Below, piece after piece: positions 33,993-46,891 of a stretch of DNA of 64,000 nt. The position numbers and the translations under genes are program-made. Below the pieces are notes generated by a model that did no database searches, was not told the DNA's origin, and was given only the letters and a program-made list of their open reading frames with translations. Origin of the DNA: Cokeromyces recurvatus (lineage: Eukaryota; Mucoromycota; Mucoromycetes; Mucorales; Mucoraceae); contig NW_026251396.1 of assembly GCF_025118155.1 (NCBI RefSeq), positions 62,001-126,000 on the forward strand, written 5' to 3'. How positions within the stretch are numbered: the stretch's first letter is position 1; each line of letters begins with the position of its first letter.

Positions 33993-35816
33993 ATGTCTGA
34001 ATATTCCTTATTTCATCAGAGGTCACATTCTGTACCTATTAGACATACATTTACAACGTAAATATGTAAAATATATATATACATAATAGGTTGCATGTAC
34101 TCATTTTTATACGTGTATTCAAGTGATAATAATTCAACATTAAATTACGGAACGGAGAATCCTCGAACGTTTAACTTGAAAAAGTATAATTTCATAAATA
34201 ATATACATACATACATAGTTTATATTAAATTATATATATTTATATGTATATATGTATGAAGGCCACCACCATTAAAACATGATATATTACCTTCGCCTTC
34301 ATCAATAACGACAGGACAAAATATCTTACAATTTCCTTCTAGTGAAGGCTTTCAACCTTTTCCTGTATCAAAGTCTTTTCATCTCAATACACCTTCTTCT
34401 TTGGATGAAGAAGAGCAATCCCCTTCCAACTTTTTTTGTGCACCAAAAAATATTTTGAATATAGTTGACTATGACAAAAACACAATCAAGTATGTTTATA
34501 AACAAGAGCCTATTCTCTTTATTTTATTTTATTTTATTTTATTCATTTTTATTCATTTATTTTATAATAATAATAATATTATTATTATTTTTTTTTGCTA
34601 CAGTTATCCAGTCATGTTAAATTGTAAAATGGATAGAGGTTTCTTTTTTACACAATCACATTGGACCTGTTATCGTAGAAACTATTTTCAAGTCACTTCT
34701 TCTTTAGTCATCGCTGGACACTCTGATCAAGTTCGTTATGCTTTACAGTTGGATTCATCAGATAGAGCGATTATTCATCAATTCTCAATAAGCCTCAAGG
34801 CATGTGCTCTCACGGATCCTTTATTAGAGAAACAGAGTCTCATCAGACCTATCACTCTCATTCAAATGACAGCAAAACGTGATAAGGGACCTCAAAGGGA
34901 ACCGCCTACGTTGGCCATTACGCCCTCAGCGGATTCGATAGAACAACATCTTTGTGTCACCTTTGAACGTTTACAGTTTAAAGTCGCTACTGCCAATAAT
35001 GGGAAACGTAAAGCGTCTCAACAATACTTCCGCTTAATATTTCAATTAATAGCTCAATTAAACGATGGTAGTGAACATGTTGTATCTGAATGTTATTCGT
35101 TACCGTTAGTTGTCAGAGGTCGAAGCCCTGGCCACTATGCCTTTGGTGGACAAAAGCGACTTACTGCTACTGGAGAGAAAAAGAAGAAGAGGATGACGAT
35201 GATGATGATGATGCATACAACAACAACAACAACAAAGAATGAGAAGAAAAGAGAAGAATCTAATAAAGATACATCATCCTTGATTCATTCTCATTGTACC
35301 TTTAACTCTATTATAGAAGAAGGTGAAGAAGAAGAAGAAGGAAATCAACACAATAATGAAGTTTTAGCAACATCAAACTTACCTTATTCACAACAGCAAC
35401 CTGTATTAATGAACGAACACTTGACTAACTTTCATACTCGTTCCCAAAGTGCAAATAGTTCAGAATTCTATGAAAGGCAACAACAGCAACAGCAACAGCA
35501 ACAACAACAACGTGGTGCTATGATGAAATATCATTATCCTCATCAACAACAACAACAACCTATACTGAATTCACATAGTGCTAATCATATCTTGTTTGAT
35601 CATCAATATGACACTGTGGCTGAAGGAAGATCGTTAAGAATGTGGCAAAACTATCATCCAAGAACAGATTCTTATCCACAAAATGATCATCATCCTTATT
35701 ATAATAACAATACAGCAACATTATATCAACATCATTCTTCCTGGGATACTGATGATGATAGTCAATTTATCAAACAACAAGAAGACCAATTACATCAGCA
35801 ATCATCATCAAAATAA
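33993..35816 (+). CDS. Ndt80/PhoG-type transcription factor
   Basis: Four exons, 33993-34057, 34124-34183 (60 nt), 34262-34489 and 34604-35816, giving 521 residues. The DNA-binding domain (about 118-292) shows CKMDRGFFFTQSHWTCYRRN, then YFQVTSS, and closes PLVVRGRSPGHYAF, the hallmark of the Ndt80/PhoG fold. Members of this family act in meiosis (Ndt80), nutrient response, heterokaryon incompatibility and protease control (XprG, VIB-1). N-terminal residues 1-117 are Ser/Pro-rich and disordered; the C-terminal third is rich in His, Asn and Gln with several poly-Gln runs, likely a transactivation region. The small second exon is supported by exact phase and by coding composition. Convergent with the AFG1-like gene, 231 bp apart. 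Confidence 0.92.
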
Positions 35817-36047
35817 TTAACACATTCTCTCCTTTATCGCTTCCTCTCTCTCTCTCTCTCTCCTTTTTTTTTTTTTTCACTATGATATAAACCTCTTGTT
35901 TTTCTTTTTTTTTCTTCCTCCTTATATAAATATACTTAAACATGTATAATGCATACATACATGTATTAACTCTCCTCCTTTTTATATTGTAACACCAAGT
36001 TATTATTCATAACTTTATTAAAATAAATAAAATATGTGTGTATACTT

Positions 36048-37226
36048 TTAAATAGTTTTTAATTCATCGCATACCCAATCTTTACTTTGCATTTGAATTA
36101 ATCTTGATAAGGCTCTTTGAAATGCAAATGCTTCCTCTTGACCTGTAAATAACGGGGACGAAACATCCGAGACATCTAACGCGTCACGCATGGCACGCAT
36201 TTCATCCTCTATACTCTCTTTGCCTTCCTCGGCGTTAAATATCTCCATTATATCATTTTCCGCGCTGGCGATAAGTGTCACATGAGATTCATACATGGCA
36301 TCAATAAACGTGATAAATCGTCTCGCTTCAGCTCGATGTTTCATCGTCATTCGAGGAATATCGGTTAAGATGACGGTATGGAAATGCTTGACGATTTCTA
36401 AATAGTCAGCTGCACTCAACGGTTGAGCACATACATCAGCGAACCGCATCTTGGCCACACCATCGACTTGTTCAGGGATCCTCAAGACACGTGACAGAAA
36501 ATGCAAATCCAGGGGGGTCATCTCTTTACCACGCGTTAACCGTTCTGTCAATGTCTTGATTCTCTGACTAGTCTCTGCATTTAAAGGATGAAAATAGACA
36601 TGCGATCGTGCCCTCTCCATCTTACGATAATCCATACCCGAGTCCAAACAGAGGACATCAGAACGTGCTAATAAGAGATCAATACAAGGTAAAAAGGAAT
36701 TACGTTGGATACCATTCTTGTAGAGCTCGGTTGGGTGTCGATTCGAGGTCGTCACCAACACTACCCCACGTCGAAAGAGTTCCTCAAATAAGTTACGTAA
36801 AATCATCGCATCCGCAATATCTGTCACTTGAAATTCATCAAAGCAAAGTACATAGGCATCTTTCACCAAGTCGTCTGCAATAGGTGAAAGTGGTTCAGAT
36901 AATCCAGGATATCGTGTCTTGATTTGATGAATACGTTGATGAATATCCAACATAAAGGCATGAAAATGAACTCGTCTCTTCCTTGAAATAGACAATGTAT
37001 TAAAGAACAAATCCATCACCATCGTTTTGCCTGTACCCACATTACCATAAATATAAAGAGATTTGGGCACATTTAGATCTAGAGATAATAAAATAGTGTC
37101 CTTTTCTTGCTGTTTTCCAAACTTGAACCATTGACTCCACTATATGTTATGTTCAAGTGAGTACATCATATATGTATATATGTATATGTATATATATACA
37201 TTTTACTATTCGTAAGGAATAAGTTC

Positions 37227-37257
<31 letters not shown>

Positions 37258-37706
37258 ACACTTACAATGGTTGATTTTTTCTTTTGATTATTATAAACTT
37301 TAGGTTGGTAACTTTTAAGTTGATGCCATAATTTATCTAAATTCTCAATTACATGCTTTTGATCAGGATCAGATCTTACTAGACCTTGTTGAACAATGTC
37401 ATTGTATTGACTGATAGGAGACACTAATTAAAAAGAAATGCAGATGATAAATAATAGAAATTAAAGCTGATAATTATTATGTATCCATATATATATATAT
37501 ACATATAGGTTACCATTGCGTGGTATATTTTTATTATTATTATTTACATTAGCTCGTTGTAGACTGTCCTGTAAACTATCATCATTAGCCGTGAGTGTTG
37601 ACTGATGTTGCTTGGTCAAATAAATAATCGGCAATTTTGTTATTATTTTCAAGGTGGAATTCGCTTGAATCTGTCTAGATAATGCTCTAGAGAATAGTCG
37701 AAGCAT
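36048..37706 (-). CDS. AFG1: AFG1/LACE1-like mitochondrial AAA-type ATPase
   Basis: Three exons, 37706-37514, 37423-37266 and 37139-36048, giving 480 residues. Afg1/LACE1 (bacterial ZapE) is an ATPase that helps to degrade or export mitochondrially encoded subunits such as those of cytochrome oxidase. The start MLRLFSRALSRQI is Arg-rich and amphipathic, a good mitochondrial presequence. Walker A is GNVGTGKT at 149-156; Walker B is YVLCFDEFQVTDIADAM with D218-E219; TSNRHPTELYKNGIQRNSF (sensor region) is also typical. Identification is secure. Confidence 0.95.
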
Positions 37707-38438
37707 CTAGTTTATGCTATTATAGTACAATTGTAGAAATTGTAAGTGAAAATGTATATAAATAAACATGTATATTTTTTATACAGATATAAATGGAAAG
37801 AGTCGGTTAATTGTTGTTCCGTTTTGGTTTTATTTTATTCTTTGTCACATGTGCTACCAAATGGTGGAACCAATCAAATAATAGTAATAATAAAAAGATA
37901 CTCTCTCGCAGAATGCATTAACAAATTCTCTTTAACCCAGAACGAATTTCATGAGATTAAGTGTAAGGAAGAAAAAGAAGTAATACAAGTCAATGCATTT
38001 TGATTGTTCTCTCTCTCTCTCTATGCATATAAGAATGGAAGAAGTAACATTCCATAAACTTCTCGAGTCTTTCATTTATAAACTTGTTAACACTATCAGA
38101 AAATAATAGTATCCCATCTTTACCGTCTTCTTTCCATTAGCAGAATCCTTAGTAGTAGTAGTAGTAGTAGTAGATATTTCTTTGTTTGCTCTTTTATTAA
38201 AAAAAATTCTACAATGTTTTATTGACCGCACAATACAAAGAGAAACACTTTTTATCATACTATTTGCTCTATTTTTACTTTTAATATAGGCATTTATAAA
38301 TCACTTCAACATGGTACCATACTGTATATAAGTTATACATATTATATACGCTTTATTATAAGTATAGATTATTAAATATTAATTTATATGCTATTTACAA
38401 TAATTAAAAAAAGAAAAAGCCATATTCCTTCTATCCAA
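37707..38438. other. Intergenic, nothing recognised
   Basis: About 730 bp between the AFG1 start and the end of the SNF2 gene, both minus strand. There is an ACT/TAG trinucleotide run at 38150-38173 and otherwise only short frames. It should contain the AFG1 promoter. Confidence 0.45.
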
Positions 38439-41400
38439 TCATGGGCTATTACTAGAAGGAGAAGCAGCAGCAGCAGAAGAAGAAGAAGAAGAAGATGATG
38501 ATGATAAAGTTATCTTTCTACGCTTTTTAAATAAACCTTCTTCCAATTCAAATAAATCGGTTTGTTTCCCGTCTTCTTTTCTTATTGCATCACTTTCAAC
38601 AATTTTATGAAATAATGCATTCTAAATACAAAGATCGTTAATTTATACTGCTTTATTCCTGTTATCCCTGGTTTACCTTTTTGTTCAAGATGCTATCCAT
38701 TAAACTATCTTCAATTGTATCCTTTATGACTACTGTATGAATATATGTTTCTTTTAATTGGGTCATTCTATGAATACGTGCAATAGCTTGATCCATGGTA
38801 GCTATAACAACAACAACAAAAAATAATGAATCTAACTTTACTACTTCAATCAAGTCGGTGTTTTAAAATTATGAATGTACCTGGATTCCACCATCTATCA
38901 AGAATAATCATATGATTGGCTCTCTGCAAATTTAAACCTACACCACCTGCCTTTAATGACATGACTAATACTCTGATCTTTGAATTATGATTAAATCTTT
39001 GTAAAGCAATTCTACGACTGTAATCGGACATGCTACCATGATCTAATCATGTTGAATTAATAAATAACATAAAAAATAAAATAAAATAAAATAAAATAAA
39101 ATAAAATAGATACTAACATATTTCAAAAGGAATATGTGCATGATTTAACATTTCAACAATCTTTAAAATAACGTCAACAAACTATAAAAAGTAGAATGAG
39201 TCCATGTGCAGCTAACACATGTATTTTTTTTTCTTTGTTTTAGTTTTACCTGAGATACAACAACAATTTTATCAGAAGAATTGGAAGAAAGAAGTTGTTT
39301 CAAAAAGTTAATTAACCAAGTCACCTTTGTTGAATGCTTTATAAATTTTAATTTTTGCAATTGGTTTAAATCAATAGGTTCTTGCAAGTTTCCAAATTGA
39401 TCACTATAAATATGTATATAAAAAAAAATTATGATTCATAATTGTCCTCCCCCTTTCTAATTATAAACAAATTACTTTACTAGTAACTTTCAATAATTTC
39501 TAATGCTTGCTCATATTCTGATGCTTCATCATAGTAGTTTCTTTCATAAGGAATAGTTTCTTCATTTCCTTGAATGTGCTTTATACAGTCTTCTGTGATT
39601 CCAGCATGTGCCATTGGAATTAAATCAGGAAATTTTTCAATCAAAATCATATGATGACCGCATACTAAAAGCAGGTATATGTCAATACATATCTTTCTCT
39701 TTCTCTCTCTCTCTCTTTCTCTCTTTTTTTCCCCCCTTTCATTTGCTTTTTACCTTGTTTTAATCTCAAGTAAAGAATCGCAGATGAAATAACATGATGA
39801 TTATGATCCCCTTTTGATTTTATAAGTGAAATTTGATAATAAAGTAATCTCTCCAAGTAATCATAAAGTGCTCTTTCAGGTGGTGAAAATTCAAGTGTGA
39901 TACGTTGCTCTTGTCTTGGTAAAATCGTTAATTCTTTATGTAAAACTGACTTTGTTCTTCTAATCATATGTTTTTTTAATAAATCCGTAACATATTGTAT
40001 TTCATTTTTACGTCTTTGATCTAATTCAATACCCAAGAACTCGAATATAGGATGTAATTCAGTTGTATCATTCTAAAAAAAAAAGAAAAAGAAAAAGGGA
40101 GAATTGATTGGATTATGAACTAAAATAATGAAAGAATATAGTAAATGTACCTGAAAGGGTGTACCAGTCAAACACCATTTATATTTTCCCTTTAGTGTAG
40201 TTACAGCATGAGCCAACAAGGTTCTTGCTCTTACTTTATGTGATTCATCTAATGATAAATAATCAGATACAAGCCAATTTTATTAGTTTTCATTTCCTTC
40301 ATTTACCAAGTACAATACGATGCCAATCAATATCAAATAAAGGTGATTCATCTTCGATACCGTTTTTCCTCTTTTTGTATTCTCCTCTTACTCTATCATA
40401 AGTAGTAATAACAACTCTAAAGCATGGCTCTAAATACACAATATGTATTTATATTACTTTTTGTACCTTTTAAAAAAAAAAGTATTTTTCCCCCTCTTCC
40501 CATCACTTACGATCAAGAAGACCAACAGATTCATTCTGATAAATAAAATAAGGTAAACTTCCATATGTTGTTTTAGTACGTATTTCATCTGCCCATTGAT
40601 CTCCAATCTATATAAAGAAAATAAAAATAAATTTAACGATTACATACATTATACAAATTGAAAACAACAACACCTACACCACGTGAAGGTACAATGACAA
40701 GTGTACAAGCATGTGTATTCAAAATAGGTTGTTGACGTAAAATAAGTGTTATCGTTTGAATGGTCTATAAAAATAAAAAAATAAAAAAAGGAGGAGGGGA
40801 GGGGTATAGTAATGAACATCTTGTCAGCTTAAACAGAAAAATCTAAACAGAAAAAAAAAAAAAAAAAGGCTCTGTACCTTTCCTAAACCCATCTATAAAG
40901 GAATCATGAATAACTAGCCATAATATTAATATAATACTTATAATCCTTACATCATCTGCTAAAATACCGCCTCGTTGAGATCTTTCAAAATGAATCATTC
41001 TATTGACTCCTTCAATTTGATGAGGTCTTAATTGGACATCTGCCCTTAGAGAAGCATGAACTATCATTGAGAAAGAAAAAAAAACTTATTAAAGCTTATC
41101 CCCATTTATATAAAAACCTTGTCTAACTGATCTTACCCGCACTTAAATTAACAGTAGGCAATTCTTGAAAATCTTCAACTGTTGTTACAATAAGTACATC
41201 TTTATCTATAGTTTGACAAAGTTATAGAACACATGCATCATTTAGAAAACGACACTATGAAGACATTAAAAGAAAAAAAAAAACAACTTATACCTCTTAA
41301 CCATTTGGACTCCTCAATAGAATGATAATGTCCACCAACGTCAATATAAAAATGATAAATGTGTCCTCGTTTCCAATCATCAGGAAACTCTTTACATAAA

Positions 41401-41567
41401 CGAAGAATAATGGATTGAAAACTTTCATCTTTATGAACGTGAAATAAATGGGATCTGTTGTCAGAGTTATTTTTTACAGTAATACGAAAAATGTCCTCTG
41501 AGCCAACTAAACGACATTTTGGACAATTAGGAAATGGGGCTTCTGTTTTGAGCACAATATGATTCAT
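38439..41567 (-). CDS. SNF2-family ATPase, RING-less and Rad5/TTF2-like
   Basis: Fifteen exons: 41567-41294, 41205-41137, 41060-40951, 40892-40878 (15 nt), 40764-40678, 40607-40511, 40429-40307, 40248-40151, 40072-39754, 39664-39481, 39403-39250, 39181-39118, 39042-38881, 38801-38677 and 38621-38439. All phases close, giving 687 residues. SNF2 proteins use ATP to translocate on DNA and remodel chromatin or displace proteins. Motif I is DDMGLGKT (150-157), motif II DESH (259-262), then LTGTPFQN; the second RecA domain has VLVMSLKAGGVGLNLQ and motif VI IARIHRMTQ. The core resembles the Rad5/Rad16/TTF2 branch but has no RING finger between the two halves. The first 114 residues contain a CPKC pair and no named domain. 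The C-terminus is a Ser/Ala-rich tail. Confidence 0.9.
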
Positions 41568-41602
41568 GGTTTAGAAGAAAAAAAGAAGAAAAGAAAAGAA
41601 AA

Positions 41603-41634
<32 letters not shown>

Positions 41635-41691
41635 GAAAAACCTGAATAAAAGGGACTCAGAATGTATTTTTTTTTTTTTTTTTTTTTTTTA

Positions 41692-44241
41692 TTACTGGCT
41701 TTTAATTAAAAGGCCAAGTTCATTCACAATGGTATGATGTATACGTTTATATAACGTTTTATCTTCTTCTGCTTCATGTACTTTGACACCTAATCTTCCT
41801 CTTGCCCATCTTGCTTGATAGATCGTAAGAGTAAAGTGAGCCTCTGTGGGTGGTTGAGAAGGTTCAAGATCTTCATCTATTTCATATTTTTTATATCTCG
41901 ACCAATCAGATAATACGCATTTTAACGTAAAGGGCTCTTCTCTTGGAAAAGGAATGTAGTATTGAATACCTAACTTGAGTGTTACTTGTTGAATGTATGT
42001 CATCATATCATTTGCAGATACTTTAAATAAATGACGACGATTAAAATTAAATAAACTTTTCGGCTGTGTAGCGATGCTCGGTATTTGTTGTTGTTCTACA
42101 GAAGAAAATTGAACTCGATTAGCTGATTGTTGTTTTTGTTGTCTATATCGTTTATCTGATAAAGAAGCTGATCTTAATAAACGTATTGTCTTCTTTTTAA
42201 TAGAAGAACCTGTATCATCATTGGAGGAATGATGAGTCATAGGTCTAGACATAGCAACTGTAGAAGAAGAACGTACTTTCAATAAAGATAAACTAGGATC
42301 CTCATTATCACGAGTAGCTCCTCTTTCTACATTATCTATTTTCTCTTTCTCTTTCTCTTCCTCTTCTTCTTCTTCTTTTCTCTTACTAGACAAATGATGA
42401 TTGATGTTAGTCGCAGTAAGAGAGGAGGATGTGGTAGTATGACCATGTCTCTTTGCTGTACTTTTACTACGTTGCGATAAAGTAATTGAATTTGATTTAT
42501 ATTCAGGAGGTTTAGGTGAAGCCCAATCCTCTTGTTGGATATGTTGCTTTAATATATCACGTCTATAAGAAGGGGGTATACGATCTGTCTTTCGACGTTG
42601 TATATGAACCTCTTTTAATATTTCAGGTTGCTTTGGTATAGAGGGCTTTGCTAATGAAGTACTAGCAGATCTCCCAAGTTGAACAGGGGATTGATAACCT
42701 TCACTTTCTAATAATCGATTCCTTTCATCCAACTCTTTCCTTTCCTTTACAAGATAATAGATAGAAATAAGTGGATCATACATAGCAGGTAATGACTGAG
42801 GATCATCCTTTTTCTTCTTTTGATATTTAAATGATTTCCTAAGTGATAGATTACGACGCCATTTTGACATTGAATTTAAAGTAGTTATTGTAGCTGCTGT
42901 TGCTGTTGCTGTTGTTGATGTTGCAGCGGCTGTAGTTGTTTGATTCAATAAAGAGTTTTGTTCTATTTGAGCAGCAGCAAATTGATATGAAGGAGAGTAA
43001 ATGATACGTAATAATTTTGCTTCAATTTCATCAGGAGTACCGAGACCAAAGCCTTGCATGCCGCATATCACTTGCGGATCAATAGAAGTAAGTGGAGTGC
43101 GATGAGGTAAGTAATTAAAGATAGGCTCATCATAACCTTTATTCATCCAGGGATGATGGATGACAAATGAAAGAGTCTCTCTCTTTAAAGGATCTACGAC
43201 TAAAATTTTAGACAATAAATCAATACAATCTTTACTAAGATGTTCTGGATATTCTACATTTCCTTCTTTAATTTTTTTGTGTAATGCAGGTAAATTTGTG
43301 TCATCAAATGGAACTCTCCCACATACAAGTACATACAATACAACACCAAAACTCCAGACATCCACTTCCGGTCCATTATAATTTTTAGCTTGTAATAACT
43401 CTGGAGCAGCAAAATAAAGAGAACCGCAGAAGGTATCTAATAATCTATTTGGTGAATAAATATTTGAAAGACCAAAATCGATAATTTTAATATCTTCATT
43501 CGTTGTAATAAGAATATTTTCAATCTTCAAGTCTATACAGACAGAGTAAATAAGAAATGATATAAATAAATAAATAAATAATGAAAATTACCTCTGTGTA
43601 CAATTGAATTTCTATGACAATAATCTATTTATTTATCATAAATAAATACAAAGAAAATAGTCAATATGATCATGACTCTTACCTAAAGCACTTACTATCT
43701 GTCTTGCAAACTTCCTTGCTAACTTTTCTCGAAGTTTTCCATGACTAATAATATAATCTAATAATTGACCTCCTTCAATATATTCTAAAAACATATAATA
43801 ATGTCCTTCATGAATAATCCATTCTTTAAGTTTACATATATTGGGATGCTGTAATAAATGCATTATAGCCATTTCTCGAATAGTTCTATGTTCTTTCTCT
43901 TTTGGGGTATCTTTAGGATCCTTTGTATTTGTGCTAGTTACCAAATTTAAATCTATTTTTGGCATAATTTTAACTGCATACTAATAATATATTTATAAAC
44001 AATAGAGAAGAAGGAATAGGGTTATTATCTATGAATGAAAGAGGTAAACACCATTGCTTTTTCTTTAATTTACTAATTGATGATCATTATCAGATAAACA
44101 TTCCGCTAATTTGACTGTACCCATACTACCCGATCCAAGTGTTTTTTTATAAATTACATAATTTCCAACTTTTTGTGTTTGTCTATTATGTTGTTTTGTA
44201 AAATGAATAGAAGGTTGTGCTACTAGTGTTGTAGTAGTCAT
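41692..44241 (-). CDS. Kin1/Kin2 (MARK/PAR-1 type) Ser/Thr protein kinase
   Basis: Four exons, 44241-44074, 43980-43683, 43624-43592 (33 nt) and 43532-41692, giving 779 residues. Kin1/2 kinases act in polarity, secretion and RNA control at the cell cortex. The kinase domain (about 28-290) has GSGSMG (36-41), YAVKIMPK with the catalytic Lys, HRDLKIEN with D167, DFG at 185-187 and an activation loop LLDTFCGS in which T200 matches the site phosphorylated by upstream LKB1/Elm1-type kinases. A long Ser/Arg-rich disordered middle follows. The last 120 residues (ending [10 protein letters not shown]) look like a KA1 membrane-binding domain. A 38-bp A-run lies 86 bp upstream of the start. Confidence 0.93.
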
Positions 44242-44323
44242 TTAGTTTATAACAAAGAAAGGAAAGGAAAAAAAGGGGGGGAGTGGAAAAAAGCAGAAAA
44301 GCAAAAAGGCAAAAAGGCAGAAA

Positions 44324-44366
<43 letters not shown>

Positions 44367-44806
44367 GAAATTTATATTTCTAATTCGGGGTACAAAAAAA
44401 TTAAAATAGATATTATTATAATGTATTTCGCACAACAACAAGAACCCATTTAGAAAGACAACAGCACCATTATTCGAAAAAATAACAACTTGACAATCAA
44501 TTAAAAAAAAGGCTTGGCTTAAATAGTGTCCTTCTAATAACATATTGCTTATGTAAAATATTATATATTTTACAGTACAGTACTTTTTTTTTCTTTTTAG
44601 ATGAGTCATCTTAAAGATATAACAAAGTAGTAGCTTATATCGAGTCATTGTTATACAGACAAATTCATTTGTAGTAAGACATCCAATTTATTAAGACTTG
44701 GAACCGATTGTACACAAAAAGGAAATTGTTTATAGAATCAAGAACATGAATATTCGTTCTCAGGAAACGATTTACTGCTGTGTAATATTTTGGCATAAGA
44801 AAAAGG

Positions 44807-44857
<51 letters not shown>

Positions 44858-45073
44858 AAGAGCTAAAGTATAATAAATTCTATTTATTCGTCTAGATGAC
44901 CCCCCTTTTTTTATTTTTTTTACAGTAACAAAGTTTCTATAACAAAACTTATTATTTTATTCGATACTTCTACTATCACCTTTTGCAGCATTATTATGTG
45001 CGGAATTATACTTTATTTCTGTGCGAAATTATCTTTTTGATTGAATCAGTGTGCAAACAATTAACATGTGATA
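44242..45073. other. Intergenic with two very long A-tracts
   Basis: About 830 bp between two minus-strand genes. It contains A-runs of 38 bp (44327-44364) and 48 bp (44807-44854) plus a GCAAAAAG-type repeat at 44292-44330. Open frames here are translations of these runs. The first tract sits in the promoter of the Kin1-like gene. Confidence 0.6.
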
Positions 45074-45766
45074 TTACTTTTTTTTATATGCTTCTTTCTC
45101 ATCCTTTATAATAAATTCATCATGATTCTCATATTCATGTTGTTCTAAATGTCTTTGTACAAATCTACATGTTGGAATGATTAACTTTCCAGATTGTTTT
45201 GCCCAACGTAAGCATTCCTTTACTAATTTATCTCCTATACCTTTATTTCGATAAGAAATAGGTATTTCCTATCATTTTTTTTGTTTGTTTCAAGTATATA
45301 AGTCTATCTATGTATTGTCTTGGAATTCATTAAATGTATAAGTATATTACCGTATGATATATCTCAATTATATCTCTAACTCGAGTCGGTAAATAACATA
45401 AAGCAGCTAAATATTATGTAAGTTTATATGTACACCCTTGTTTCTCATTGTCATACCTGTATTGCCATTTGTATCTAAATTTATTAAAAACATACAATAC
45501 TCTTTATTATGTATAATATCCAGATGATTAGTATGTCTTTCTTTCAATGTATTTGTCGTAGTAAATAGTTTCGAGAAAGGTAAGAGTAAATTAGTAGTCA
45601 CATCCTTATTATTATTATTAAGTCGTTTTATAGTTGAATAAAGTGGTAAGAATGGATAAGGAATTATAAGCGAATTATTAGTTCTCGTTACTTGTTCTTT
45701 CTCATCATCATCTTCTTCTTCTTTATCTAATTCAGTATGATTGGTTATATTTTCTTTTTCTTTCAT
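45074..45766 (-). CDS. YjdJ/NATD1-type GNAT N-acetyltransferase
   Basis: Three exons, 45766-45457, 45406-45351 and 45268-45074, giving 186 residues. The second half carries the small YjdJ-type GNAT fold: HNKEYCMFLIN, AALCYLPT, IIEIYHTEIPISYRNKGIGD (the R-x-x-G-x-G/A acetyl-CoA loop), and LIIPTCRFVQRHLEQHEYE, the conserved P-x-C-x-(F/Y)-V ending. The N-terminal 80 residues are acidic and divergent. The substrate is unknown for this family in fungi. Identification of the fold is good. Confidence 0.85.
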
Positions 45767-46838
45767 TTAACTATTACAGTACAGTAGTAAAGGAAAAGGA
45801 AAAGGAAAAGGAAAGGAAAAAGGAAAAGAAAAGAAAAGAAAAAAAAAAAGGGAAAATAAATTAATATTTTTTTTTCTTCTTTTATTATTTACATTAGATG
45901 GATACACAGAATAGGAACCAAAGTAAAAGGGAAAAAAAAAAGGTTTTCTTTTAACATAAAAAGGCTTTATTTTTGTTTTGTTTTTTCTTTTGATTATTAT
46001 TTACTGATAAAATTATCTACTTTATTTTATTTAACGCATGTATAAAAAATCTCTCTCTTTTATTTTTCTAGCTGTTGGCCTTCTCTTTTCTTTCTAGACC
46101 TTGTTCTATTTGTTCCTGTAGTACAAAAAAATGGGTCCAATCAAATGTCTTACCTTTCATTTGGTTCCTTACATAGACTTATTATAGATGGTCTTTTAAA
46201 ATTGACAGATTTTTTTTTTTATGTTTATTTTTTTACAGTTAAATAATATTTATATTGTCTTAAATTCAAGTTAATCTTCTAGTATTGAATGTGTTGATAT
46301 ACATCACACCTCTTGTACTCTTTACTACTACTGTGCTTGTGTCTGTGTTTTTATATTATTCTATATTCTGATTGGTTGTTGTTTTGCCCTGATGTATTGC
46401 CCTTTTTTTTTTTTCTTTTATGAATATTCTTAATAGTAATTTGTTAAACCAATCCAAATTAGCAGTTCTAGTATGCTTAGAAAACTAATAATACCTTCTT
46501 CTTATAATTTTGATTCGAAAATAAAATGATATCTCGTTATAAATGAATGATCCAGTTTGGAAATAGAGTAGTAAAAGCATGATTAGGTGTATTTATAAAA
46601 AAGATGATAAAGTTTTTTTTTTAAACATATAATAAATCCCTTTCTTTTAACAAGTTTAGTGTTTTATGCAATAAAATGCATGCTATTATTATTATTAGGT
46701 GATTATTTTCAAGTAGTAAAGTCTTTTGCTACTCCTAATTCAAATTTCTACTATTACTCCTGATTTAACAAGCACACTAATAATTATATATCAAGATTGT
46801 TCAGGGAAGTTCTTTTAAAGAAGTAAAGAAATTAGACT

Positions 46839-46891
<53 letters not shown>

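Noticed and set aside
44247..44859. Two minus-strand open frames rich in Phe
   Set aside because: They are translations of the A38 and A48 homopolymers and their edges, with no protein-like composition.
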